Below, in pieces: positions 17,735 to 26,722 of a DNA stretch of 64,000 bases. The notes under the pieces were generated by a model. It saw only the letters and a list, made by a program, of their open reading frames with translations. It was not told the DNA's origin and made no database searches. The stretch lies in NCBI GenBank assembly GCA_944332455.1, contig CALVJY010000007.1:1-64000 (forward strand). Direction: 5' to 3'. Numbering within the stretch: position 1 is the stretch's first letter; every line of letters begins with the position of its first letter. The stretch is from an uncultured Clostridia bacterium. Lineage in GTDB: Bacteria; Bacillota; Clostridia; Christensenellales; HGM11417. Both the position numbers and the translations under genes were made by a program.

Positions 17735-20700
17735 TCAGGCCAGCACGACCAGATTCCATTCCCCGCGGTAGGTGATGCCGTAGTCGTCGTACTCGATGAT
17801 CAGCTTCACGGCGTAGTAGCGGACCGTGTAGACGGTCACCGTCGTCTTCGTGGGCGCGTCGTCCTGTTCGGCGCCGGCCGGGTATTCTTTTCGGGTCACG
17901 GTCATGACGCAGGAGCGATTCGCTTCGTCCAAGACCGCCTCGCGGGTGATCTCGACCCGGGCCTCTCCTTCCGTCCAGCTGCCGCCGTTTACGTCCGTGA
18001 TCTGGGAATTGGTCTCGGAGTATCTGGAATAGTATTGGGCGGCTTCGCTGCCGTAAAGGGTCTTTTCCGCCGGCGTTTCGTCCACCGTGTAGGTGGCCTT
18101 CAGGGTGGGCCCGAGCAGGGCCTTTCCGGCGGTGTCGGCGGCCAGAAGATCGGCAAGGGTCAGCTTTTTCCGGCCCTCCTCGTCCCCGGGGTCACCCTGG
18201 ATGTTTTCACCCCTCAGATACAGGCGGAACTTGTCGCTTTCGAGGTTGGACTCGGAGGCATAGGCCGTGCTGACCGTGCCGTCCGGCCGGGTGTAGCGGA
18301 CATAGGTGCCGGTGGTGGCCATGATGCCGTCCTCGGCAGAGAGGATCAGAAGGTTGGGATCCTCGATCCCGTAGCCGCCGCCGTCCGGAATGAAGGTGCG
18401 GGGGCTCTCCTTCCCGTCGGCCGCGCTCCGCAGGCTGAGGCGGATGTAGGCCTTGTTGAATTCCGGCTTGAAGTCCTTTTGGACTTCCAGATAGACCGTC
18501 TTTTGGGCGACCATGCCGGCGCTGGAATAGGTCATCACCAGATAGCCGCTGCCCGGCACGCTCCACTGATCAATGTCTCCGACGGCCGCGCCCGCACCCT
18601 CCGTGTACTTCCAATCGGAGTTGTAGCTGTCGGAAGCACAGAACACATAGCTCCAGTAGGACCCTCTGCCCACGGTCGAGACCTTCAGGCTGGTGGTCAG
18701 GGTACCGGAGAAGGCCCCGATGCGCTCCCCCACGGCCGTCTGGAAGACGGGGATCTCGGCGTCCCGCGTGCCTTCCTTCAGATTTCTTCCGTTGATGGTG
18801 GCCAGTTCGAACACGGGCGGATCGACCTTCAGGAAGGACCGCTCGGCCACATAGATGATGTCAGAGTAGTAGAACACCACTTTCAGGGTGCCAGACTCGT
18901 AATCGACCAGGTTCAGCTTGCCGTCCGTGACGGTCAGCTCGACGTACTCGTTCTGCTGACTGTTGTCCTTCTTCGTCCCCTTGACGAAGTAGCGGAACTT
19001 GTCGGTGAAATTGACGTTGGTGTAGTAGCCGACGCGGGTCAGGATCTTGGCGGCGGAGTCCGAGCTGACGGCGATCACTTCCTTGTCCGCAGGGAGTTCG
19101 CCGTCTTCTTTGTCCGCCCGCACGATGTAAAAGTCGCCTTCGTTGAAGCTGTAGGTCACCCCGTTGATCTTGGAGATCACCCCCACCTGAGCGTCGCTTT
19201 GGATCACCGGGGTCTTTAAGACCTTGACAGAATAACTCGGCGGAACCGTCTCCCCCTCCTTCTGCTCCCAAGTCTTCGTATCCACAGTGTAGGCGTCTCC
19301 GCGGATCATGCCGCTCACCTTTTCAAGGCTAAGCTCGGCATACCGCGTTCCGCCGGTCATCATGATCTCGCCGGTGTCCCGGGCCACGTAGACCAGCGTC
19401 ACACTTGCTCCGGTCTCTCCCCGCATGGCATCCGAAATTTCGGTGATCAGCTTTCCGTACGCCTGATCGTACAGCGCGGCGTAGCAGGTCGTGCCATTGA
19501 CCGACTTCGAATGGATGTCGCTGCTCCATTCCCTCAGTACGTAGGCCGTGCTGTCCTTGTCAAAGGGGTGCAGGGTAAACTTGAAGGGGAGCTTCCGGGT
19601 TTCGGTTTGGGTCGCCGTATCGTCAGGCCCCGTATACCAGGCCGGGGTCATTTCCTTCTCGATGACCAGCATTTCCTCCAGGGCGGAATCCCGTTTGTCC
19701 CAGGTCAGATCGGCTTTCTCTTCCGACCAGTTCTCCCAATCCTGCCCGTTCAAAGGCTCGGAGGCCGCCACGGTGTAGTCGATCTCGGCCACATAGGTGA
19801 CGCCGTACTGCACCCGCACCCATACCAGCGTGCCGCTCTCCCCCGCTTGGAAGACGTGGCCGAGGTAGTTGGCCCGGATGAGTTCGGCGGACGAGGCCCC
19901 CGCAAAGGCCGGATCCAGCCCGAGTTTACGGAAAGAGGTATCCGAATTTGTCTTGATCAGCCAGTACTCGTTGTAGCCCAGCCGGCCGTAGGAATCGGAG
20001 ACGTTGTACATCTCTTCCGTCCCGTAGTTGCGGCCGATCATGCCGTAGTAGGGGTTCAGGCCGTTGGTGGCCGCAGAGTAGAGATCTCTCCGACGCCCGT
20101 CCGGGGCATAGACGGCCATGGCGGTGGCCGAATAGCTCTCGTGCAGGGCGATCTGCTCGCCGTCGTACAGGGTGACCACGCCGGTGTTGTCGGTCTGCCG
20201 GTTGTTGATCCGGTAGATGCGGGCCCAAATCGCCTCACCCGTCAGGCCGTGTTCTGCCAATCCATATTCCGCCGCTTCTTCGTCCGTCAGCAGAGTCTGC
20301 GCCTGCAACCGGGTCTCGAAGGGGATCTCCGTGACCAGCTTCAGCGCGGAAGCCGAATAGTAGTTCTGATCTTCCGCTGTCGTAAAGCTTCCGCGGCCCG
20401 GCGCGGTAAAGCTGAGGCGGATGACGCCGCTGCCGCGCATTTCAATTCCGGTCGTCGGAACGGCTGTGGCCGTGGTCTCCCCGTTTTGTTTTTTCACGAC
20501 CTCGACGGTCAGCTCATACTGATTGAGGAAGGCCCAACTTTCTTTGTTGTTCTCTTCGCCGTTCTCTTCGTCGCTCTTGAAGATGTGGCGCCCGAGATAT
20601 TGGCTCTCGGCGTACGTCGTGTTCTTTCTGTGCACACCGGAATAAAGGTTCAGGGCGTGGGGCTGGAAGGTCTCTCCCTCGAAGAACAGGAAGGGCCGGG

Positions 20701-23700
20701 TCAGGGTGGTGGTCAGCGTCTTGGCGCCGTTTTCTTCCGTCAGCACGGACTTGGCGCCGTCGTCCGGCAGATAGCCGTAGCTGCGGTTGTTGATGTAGGG
20801 GACCCGGAAACCGCTGACCCGGAAGGGGGCCTCCGCGTCGTAGACAATCCCGCCCTTGGGGGTGTAGGTTTTAACGCCGCCGCTCTCCGTTTCGTCAAAG
20901 CCGTCCGGGCTGTACAAGATCCGGAAATGTCCGGTCGTCCCCAGCGCGGCGTCAAAGGCAAAGGGCCGGGCCGAGCTGGTCTGGGTCACCTCGATCTCGT
21001 TCCATTTATCATACCAATCACCGGTCGCCCATTCATATGGTTCACCGGGTTCACCGGTATTCGGATCTATCGGCTTGTCGTACTTGACAAAGACCTTGAA
21101 ATTCGGAGCTTCCTCTTCGGAGTAATACTTGACGGAGGTCGTTCCGTCGCTGTTGATCAGGGAGATGCCGACATAATTGCTCCAACCCACCAGCCCTTCG
21201 TTGTGCACGACCTCAAATTCGCCGTAGTTGGTCACGTTTCTGGCATTGATGCTGTACACCTGGGCTTCGACGGTTTGATTGCTCCCGCTGTAGGTGAAGG
21301 GCACCGCGATGTCTTCAAACAGCGTGTTGGAGGACATGGCGCGGATGATGAGGTAATACCGCTGTCCCTCCGCTTTGTCCTGATTTGTCCAACTGTTCCA
21401 GGCCGCCTCAAAGGTCTGTCCCCGCCCCCACTCGGCGTCGTCCGAACTCCAATTCTGATCCGTGGACAGGAAGAACTTCATGTAGTTGGTCGCGCTCTCG
21501 GTGGTGGGCATGGAGAACCCGGCCTCGTAGGCGGCGGTGTAGGAATAGTAGATCTGGGTGGGCGAGCCGGCGATCAGGGTGTCTCCCGGCGCGAAGGCGT
21601 AGACCAGCCCGTCATAGTAGCGGATGCCGTTGAGCGACATCAGCCGCACCGGCCGATCGGAGACCACCCGCAGGGTGGCCGAGGCCGAGTATTCCACGCC
21701 GTAGAAGTTGACCGTGTAGGTCAAGGTCTTGCCGTTGTCGGCCTGCTTGATCTCGTAGAAACTGTCCGCCGACCAGCCCTGGCCCGAGCCCAGCACCAGA
21801 TCTCCGCCCAGTTCCACGTTGACCAGATAGTCGTCGGGCTTGTAGGCCGTGGTGCTGTAGGGCGCCTTGGCGTAGAGGTAACAGGTCTGGGCCGTGCCCT
21901 GGGCGTTGATGAACTGGAGATAAGAGCCGTAGGCCGCATTGAGGCGGGAGATCTCGGTGCCCGCCGGGACGGTGATAACGTTGGTCCCGGTCTGGTCGGG
22001 TTCGGCGGACTGATAGTCCAACCGGAGGGCGAGGTGATTGACCGAGGACTTGGGCACGATCTCGAAGGCCACTTCGTCCGCAAAAGACACCGCCTCCTTC
22101 AAGTTGGTGCCGTAGCTCCCTCCCTCGTTGCAGCGGAAGACGTAGGTGAACCGCAGTTTTCCCGTTCTTCCGGCCTTCAGCGTCTCCGGAAATTCCAGAA
22201 GCTGCTCCGGGCTGACGTTGTAGTTCTCGCCCGGGCGCTTCAGCGGCGTGCCGCTGGTATAGGTCTTGTCCCCCGGTGTGATTACCGTCAGCGTTGTCCA
22301 GTTGCTCTCGTCGACGCGGTACTCCACGATGAGCTTTTGCCGGTTGCTGCCCGCGCCGTAGTCGGCGTTGGCGGAGTTGAAGTAGACCGTCGCGATCGCC
22401 AGCCCGTTTTCGTAGTACATCGACGTGTTGTTGGTCAGCGAGATGCCCTCGCCCTCGGTCAGGCGGAAGACCCCGGTCCCCACCTCGCGGCCGTTGATCT
22501 GTACCATGGTGCCGGGCAGGGTTTTGCTCTCGCCCCGCACGACGTAATGCAGATTTGCCTCGGCGTAGAGGGAGTTTCCGACCCCGTCGGGATAGTAGCG
22601 TACCGTCAGGGTCCGGGTCTTTTCTTGCTCAGTCGCGGAGCTGGTATCCCACCCCTCAAACTCCAGCACCTTCAGCTGCTCCTGCCCTTCGATGGGCCGG
22701 ACCTTGGCGGCAAAGTTGATCGTCCCGGCGCCCTCTGCCACGCCGTAGGTCTGGGTGCTGTCCACCAGCGTTTCGCCCCTGGCCAGTACGATGGGATTGT
22801 CCGCGCTGCCGCCGGCCTGCCCGACCTGCCTGCCGTTGAGATAGGTCAGGTAGAAGGTCTCGGGCGAGGCCTCCTTGATCTGATAGCTGATCTCGTAGGG
22901 CTGCCGGTTGGTCATGGCCTCCGTGGCCTGAATGTTGTCAAAAGTGTTGTAGGCCGCGGAATCTTTTTTAAACTTATATTTAAGGTTGGAAAAGTTCAGG
23001 TGCCAGGTCAGCGTTGCAGTCTGCGGCTCCCCAGTCGCCGCGGAGCTGTCGAACCCGACGATCTCGTAGTCGCCCTTGCCGCCCTCGGTCACCCCGCCTT
23101 CCGTGACGCCGTTATGGAAGTACTCGTAGCCGGGATCACCCGCAGGGTACGCCTCGTACGAGTAGAGGTTCACCGTGTACGGGTTTTTGACATTGGCGAT
23201 CTTGACCTCCATCTTACCCATTTCCAGAATGGGTGAAGAGGTCTCCGGCTCGTAGGTGGTGCGATAGCTGAATTCGTACTGGTAGGAGGTGTTCTCCTGA
23301 TTGGCGATGGTCTGGGAGATGGTGCTTTCGGACTCCGGTTTGGCGTCATTCAGGGTCTGGCTGATGACGACCTCGTCCCCCACTTTGACCTCCAGAGTCA
23401 GATCCTTTGTCCCGTCAAACTGCCACTGCTTCTCGTCCACCCCGTAGACCGCAGCCAAAAAGTAGTTGAAGGTGTGGTACTCGATGAACTGCACCCGGGT
23501 AAAGCCGAGATCATTTTCCGGCGTTCCGTTCTCGTCAATGTCCACCTGCACGTTGGTGATGGTCTGCCGGGTGCCGGACTCCTGCGAGATCATGATCAGA
23601 TCTCCCACTACCGGGCCGTTGGTTCCATAGGCTTCCACGTCCGCCGCCGAGGCCTTTTTCAGGGTGTAGGTGATGGTGCTGGGATTGGTCGCAGTGGTCA

Positions 23701-25546
23701 CGGTGGTCAGCTTGCCGGAGATTTTTTCCGTGGAGGCGCTGTTTTCGGGCTTTTGGCTCACCCGCTCGAAGTAGATGAAGTCCGGGTCGCCCCCCGTAAA
23801 CGAAGCTCCACCCTCCTTCGCTTTCCACGCGCCGTTTTCGCAGATCAGCTCCGTCCGACCGCTTCCGTCCGTGCTGTCCAAGTAGGCCTTCCAGCCGTCC
23901 GTACCCAGCAAAAAGGCGATGTCGCTCATTTCGTCCACCTTCCGCTCGGTGCCGAAGTTGAACTCGCCGAACAGGCCGGACATGCTGAGGGCGGCCTGAA
24001 GGGTCTCTCCCTTTTTGGTCAGGGCGTTGTTATTGTCTTCTATGTACCCCTGCTTCCGCAGCCAGGCGATCGTCCCCACCGATTCAGAGGTCCCTTCCGA
24101 AAGACCTTGTATGTTCTGCAGATCCTGCACGATGCCCTTGTAGAAGGTGTAGGAAGTCTTCCCCACCTTCAGGGTGTAGGTGACCTTTTGGCCGGTCTTT
24201 TCGGCAAAGCCCAGGGCCGAGGTCAGCTCGGCAAAGCGGAGGGTGCTGTCCTTAAACTGCAGGTCCAGGGTCTCGGGCACGCGGTAGGTGATGGTGTCCT
24301 CCCCCACCACGCCCTCGGCGTCAAAGAGCTTGACCTGCACCGCCACCGACCCGTCCGGCAGGTTCTGGTAGCGGAACCGCCAGGTGTCGCTGATGTAGAT
24401 CTGCTTGTCTTCGCCGGTGACCTGGGGATTGATGGTCAGCCGGAAGGGACGGTACTTCGTGGTGCCGACGGTCTGTTCGGCTCCGTCCTCGGTGACTTTG
24501 TCTTCCCGCTCGTAAAAGAGATTGTCAGAGCTGATGGTCCAGCCCTTTTTCTCCGCCGTGGGCTGATCGAAGGTGATCTCGAATTCGACCTTACCCACCG
24601 GTTCGGCGCGCATCGGGGGCAGGTTTGCAAGGCCGGGATTCTTCTCCAGCAGATAGTCGCTGAACACCTTGTTACTTTCCACCTTGATGTCGGCGTCGCG
24701 GAAGATCAGGTTGGTCTCGATGGTCTCGCCGTCCTCCTCCGTCTGCCGGATAGCCGCAAAGGCCCCCTCCTCCACAAAGGAGACCGAGGAGGGTACCACG
24801 ATGTCGTTTCGGACCGCCGTCACCGTGGCGCTGACCGCCGAGATCATGGTGATGCCGTCCGAAAAGATCATGCGGGTGACCACGCCCTCTGTGGCCGTGG
24901 TAAAGGAGCCGAAATCGTTGATGTAAAGGTTGTTCGCGGGCGAGAAGTTGTCCGGGTTGCCCTCCCCGACCAGATGTCTGACCAAATCGTCGACCTGCTC
25001 GGCCGTAAAGCCGGCGGGCAGATCTTCCTTCAGGGCCTCGGCCCCGGCCTTCAGGGTGTTGTACTCGTCCAGGCTGAGCAGATTGCGGAAGGAGGCCAGA
25101 AGATCGGCCACCCGGTTTCCGCCCACGTCCACCATCAGGTAGCCGGGGATCACTTCCTCCAGGCTGGGGGCGTTGTGTCCGGCCGCGCCCGCGGAGGCCG
25201 GAAGCTCGGAGGCCTTCCCGACCGTGATCTCCTGCCTGGCCCTGTCGTACCAGAAGGTGTAGCCGTCCGCAGCCGACCGCGGCACAAAGCTGAACTCGGC
25301 TTCGGCGCTGACGGCCGCCCGGATCTCGGGGGCCTCGATGTTGTCGGGGATCCCGGCGGGATAGGCCGTGCGGAGGATCCGGGTCATGTTGGACGCGTCT
25401 CCCCGATCGGCGGCCAGGTTGGCGCTGGTGAACGCCCCCGAAAAGGTGGGAATGAGGACCGCAGCCAGAATGCCGATGACGGCGATGACCACGATCAGTT
25501 CCACCAGGGTAAAACCTCTCCTTTTCCTCGTATTCAAAAGATTCAC
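17735..25546 (-). CDS. Giant (2603-residue) protein with type IV prepilin N-terminus
   Basis: The N-terminus is a textbook prepilin signal: a basic leader RKRRG, then FTLVELIVVIAVIGILAA with Glu at position 5 of the mature part and one long hydrophobic helix (residues 12-32). Normal pilins have about 120-200 residues; this one runs on for about 2570 more without an interruption. The body is beta-rich. From about residue 900 to 2250 it repeats a motif of the form [IL]N[GN]R followed by a Gly turn, with eight examples (near 900, 1014, 1302, 1431, 1583, 1775, 2125 and 2249). There is no C-terminal anchor. The start may be GTG at 25546, or TTG at 25537 with AGAGAGGTGA upstream, giving leader MNTRKRRG. 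No prepilin peptidase or pilus assembly gene is in the window. It is probably held at the membrane or in a pilus by its N-terminal helix. Function unknown. Confidence 0.85.
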   Translation of the reverse strand: MNLLNTRKRRGFTLVELIVVIAVIGILAAVLIPTFSGAFTSANLAADRGDASNMTRILRTAYPAGIPDNIEAPEIRAAVSAEAEFSFVPRSAADGYTFWYDRARQEITVGKASELPASAGAAGHNAPSLEEVIPGYLMVDVGGNRVADLLASFRNLLSLDEYNTLKAGAEALKEDLPAGFTAEQVDDLVRHLVGEGNPDNFSPANNLYINDFGSFTTATEGVVTRMIFSDGITMISAVSATVTAVRNDIVVPSSVSFVEEGAFAAIRQTEEDGETIETNLIFRDADIKVESNKVFSDYLLEKNPGLANLPPMRAEPVGKVEFEITFDQPTAEKKGWTISSDNLFYEREDKVTEDGAEQTVGTTKYRPFRLTINPQVTGEDKQIYISDTWRFRYQNLPDGSVAVQVKLFDAEGVVGEDTITYRVPETLDLQFKDSTLRFAELTSALGFAEKTGQKVTYTLKVGKTSYTFYKGIVQDLQNIQGLSEGTSESVGTIAWLRKQGYIEDNNNALTKKGETLQAALSMSGLFGEFNFGTERKVDEMSDIAFLLGTDGWKAYLDSTDGSGRTELICENGAWKAKEGGASFTGGDPDFIYFERVSQKPENSASTEKISGKLTTVTTATNPSTITYTLKKASAADVEAYGTNGPVVGDLIMISQESGTRQTITNVQVDIDENGTPENDLGFTRVQFIEYHTFNYFLAAVYGVDEKQWQFDGTKDLTLEVKVGDEVVISQTLNDAKPESESTISQTIANQENTSYQYEFSYRTTYEPETSSPILEMGKMEVKIANVKNPYTVNLYSYEAYPAGDPGYEYFHNGVTEGGVTEGGKGDYEIVGFDSSAATGEPQTATLTWHLNFSNLKYKFKKDSAAYNTFDNIQATEAMTNRQPYEISYQIKEASPETFYLTYLNGRQVGQAGGSADNPIVLARGETLVDSTQTYGVAEGAGTINFAAKVRPIEGQEQLKVLEFEGWDTSSATEQEKTRTLTVRYYPDGVGNSLYAEANLHYVVRGESKTLPGTMVQINGREVGTGVFRLTEGEGISLTNNTSMYYENGLAIATVYFNSANADYGAGSNRQKLIVEYRVDESNWTTLTVITPGDKTYTSGTPLKRPGENYNVSPEQLLEFPETLKAGRTGKLRFTYVFRCNEGGSYGTNLKEAVSFADEVAFEIVPKSSVNHLALRLDYQSAEPDQTGTNVITVPAGTEISRLNAAYGSYLQFINAQGTAQTCYLYAKAPYSTTAYKPDDYLVNVELGGDLVLGSGQGWSADSFYEIKQADNGKTLTYTVNFYGVEYSASATLRVVSDRPVRLMSLNGIRYYDGLVYAFAPGDTLIAGSPTQIYYSYTAAYEAGFSMPTTESATNYMKFFLSTDQNWSSDDAEWGRGQTFEAAWNSWTNQDKAEGQRYYLIIRAMSSNTLFEDIAVPFTYSGSNQTVEAQVYSINARNVTNYGEFEVVHNEGLVGWSNYVGISLINSDGTTSVKYYSEEEAPNFKVFVKYDKPIDPNTGEPGEPYEWATGDWYDKWNEIEVTQTSSARPFAFDAALGTTGHFRILYSPDGFDETESGGVKTYTPKGGIVYDAEAPFRVSGFRVPYINNRSYGYLPDDGAKSVLTEENGAKTLTTTLTRPFLFFEGETFQPHALNLYSGVHRKNTTYAESQYLGRHIFKSDEENGEENNKESWAFLNQYELTVEVVKKQNGETTATAVPTTGIEMRGSGVIRLSFTAPGRGSFTTAEDQNYYSASALKLVTEIPFETRLQAQTLLTDEEAAEYGLAEHGLTGEAIWARIYRINNRQTDNTGVVTLYDGEQIALHESYSATAMAVYAPDGRRRDLYSAATNGLNPYYGMIGRNYGTEEMYNVSDSYGRLGYNEYWLIKTNSDTSFRKLGLDPAFAGASSAELIRANYLGHVFQAGESGTLVWVRVQYGVTYVAEIDYTVAASEPLNGQDWENWSEEKADLTWDKRDSALEEMLVIEKEMTPAWYTGPDDTATQTETRKLPFKFTLHPFDKDSTAYVLREWSSDIHSKSVNGTTCYAALYDQAYGKLITEISDAMRGETGASVTLVYVARDTGEIMMTGGTRYAELSLEKVSGMIRGDAYTVDTKTWEQKEGETVPPSYSVKVLKTPVIQSDAQVGVISKINGVTYSFNEGDFYIVRADKEDGELPADKEVIAVSSDSAAKILTRVGYYTNVNFTDKFRYFVKGTKKDNSQQNEYVELTVTDGKLNLVDYESGTLKVVFYYSDIIYVAERSFLKVDPPVFELATINGRNLKEGTRDAEIPVFQTAVGERIGAFSGTLTTSLKVSTVGRGSYWSYVFCASDSYNSDWKYTEGAGAAVGDIDQWSVPGSGYLVMTYSSAGMVAQKTVYLEVQKDFKPEFNKAYIRLSLRSAADGKESPRTFIPDGGGYGIEDPNLLILSAEDGIMATTGTYVRYTRPDGTVSTAYASESNLESDKFRLYLRGENIQGDPGDEEGRKKLTLADLLAADTAGKALLGPTLKATYTVDETPAEKTLYGSEAAQYYSRYSETNSQITDVNGGSWTEGEARVEITREAVLDEANRSCVMTVTRKEYPAGAEQDDAPTKTTVTVYTVRYYAVKLIIEYDDYGITYRGEWNLVVLA

Positions 25547-25853
25547 CTCTCTTTCGGAGTTTCCCCCGATTTTTCCTCTTGATGGGCGGCAAATTTCGCC
25601 GACCCTTTTCCTGCCGCATGCCCGCTACCCGGCAGATCAGACTTTTTCTCCGCATCCCGGCGCCGAGCGGCCGTCCGGGAAGCCAAGGGGCCGAAACTCC
25701 TCTGTAAACAGCGGGAAAATGCCCGGCCGCAGCCCTTTTGAGCCTTCCGAAAAAGTATACCTTTTTGGAAGCCCTCCGGCCTTTTGATTCCGCCCTGAAA
25801 AAGAATGATTTCGTCTTGTTTCGATTGATCGGACAGGGCGATTTTTTTATTTT

Positions 25854-25925
25854 TCAGCTTCTCGGAAGGTATACTTTTCCGGAAAAAAATAAAGCGCCGG
25901 CGGAGCGAACGGCTCTTCGGCGCAT
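25854..25925 (-). CDS. Possible 23-residue leader peptide
   Basis: An ATG on the minus strand at 25923-25925 follows AAGGGGTGAAG, a usable ribosome site. It opens a frame reading MRRRAVRSAGALFFSGKVYL and three more residues before TGA at 25854. The frame runs straight through the terminator hairpin at 25894-25923, the layout of translation-coupled attenuation. Arg codons are concentrated at the start. It may be chance; no homologue is known to me. Confidence 0.3.
   Translation of the reverse strand: MRRRAVRSAGALFFSGKVYLPRS
25880..25923 (-). terminator. Terminator hairpin inside the leader
   Basis: GCGCCG (25894-25899) pairs with CGGCGC (25918-25923), with an inner GAGC/GCTC stem. On the minus strand it is followed by TTTATTTTTTT. 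It lies about 110 bases after the expected transcription start and about 340 bases before the giant gene. Confidence 0.6.
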
Positions 25926-26038
25926 CTTCACCCCTTATCCCTTCCCGTAAATTTTTTGTAAAGAAATCAAAATTGCAAAAACCTTCAAAATAACGCGGCC
26001 TTCCCGAGCCGCCGGACCCTGCCTGTTTTTTCACCTCT

Positions 26039-26066
26039 ATTATACCATAAAATCAGAATTTGTCAA
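26039..26066 (-). promoter_or_regulatory. Sigma-A promoter of the giant prepilin-type gene
   Basis: TTGACA (26061-26066) and TATAAT (26039-26044) on the minus strand with 16 bases between. Both boxes are consensus. Confidence 0.75.
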
Positions 26067-26582
26067 GTGCAAATGTCATAACTGGTAAGATTTTTGTCAC
26101 GAACGGTAATTTTTCTCTCCCCGAAAGCCCCTTCCCGGCCACCCGGACAAGGCGCAAGCCAATCACCAACCTTTTTTCCTATTCTTTTGCGAAATATAAA
26201 AAATATCAGGATATTGCGCATTTTAAAGAACTGAAAAGACTTTGTAAAGTCCCCCGCGCTAAACCTTCGGCCGCATCTTCGCCTCCTTTTTCTTCCTTCT
26301 ATCCACCATTGAACTCCATGATTTTTCCACGGAACAACGCCTTAGGCGGCTGTGCGGATGCACGAAAAAAATGAGCCAAATGACCTTCAAACCTCCTCTC
26401 GTCAACTTCCGCGAGAATCTGTCCCATGACCGCCACGCCGAAACGGCAAAAGACGAATGGCCTGATCCCGAAAGTCCGGATTTACTGTGTCGACGTCTGG
26501 TCTGTTCCCCTCTCCTTGCATAAAAAATTTTTCTTCAAAAATCGACCGAATTTTATAGCTGCAATTCCTGGGACATAGGAAA
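26067..26582. other. Intergenic region without a recognised gene
   Basis: This 516-bp region lies between the giant gene's promoter and the terminator of sugar locus 2. I see short AT-rich runs and a GACTTTGTAAAGTC palindrome near 26240, but no ORF with a ribosome site. Confidence 0.5.
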
Positions 26583-26608
26583 GGACTGACGGCAATTGCC
26601 GTCAGCCC
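26583..26608 (-). terminator. Terminator at the end of sugar locus 2
   Basis: CTGACGGC and GCCGTCAG around an AATT loop, extended by GG/CC pairs. On the minus strand it is followed by a U/C-rich TCCTTTCC. It lies about 115 bp past the last gene of the locus. Confidence 0.65.
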
Positions 26609-26722
26609 CTTCTGCTCTCTGTCTTGATAGGTTTTGAATTGTGTGTTATCCGGTCCGATCCTCGACGGCCGGATTCCGTTCCGGTCTTGCTTTCTTACTC
26701 TGAATCAAGGCCAAATACTCTT

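Larger units (their letters stand above)
25547..26038 (-). promoter_or_regulatory. Long leader of the giant prepilin-type gene
   Basis: About 485 bases separate the promoter at 26039-26066 from the gene start. The leader holds a hairpin with a U-run, a possible 23-codon peptide that overlaps it, and two inverted AAGTATACCTT-type sites (25752-25766 and 25865-25878). I do not recognise a known riboswitch. A 163-codon open frame spans the leader but has no ribosome site and ends beyond the giant gene's start. Confidence 0.5.

Noticed and set aside
19511-23236. 1241-codon plus-strand frame opposite the giant gene
   Set aside because: Composition (Val/Gly/His/Arg-rich, no domain) is that of an antisense shadow; the same holds for plus-strand frames at 17711-19219 and 23474-25582.
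25543-26034. 163-codon minus-strand frame across the giant gene's leader
   Set aside because: It starts at the expected transcription start without a ribosome site, runs through a terminator, overlaps the giant gene's start and has low-complexity composition.
25547-26038. Riboswitch in the leader of the giant gene
   Set aside because: I looked for c-di-GMP, SAM, TPP and similar core patterns and recognised none, so only a generic leader with terminator is reported.
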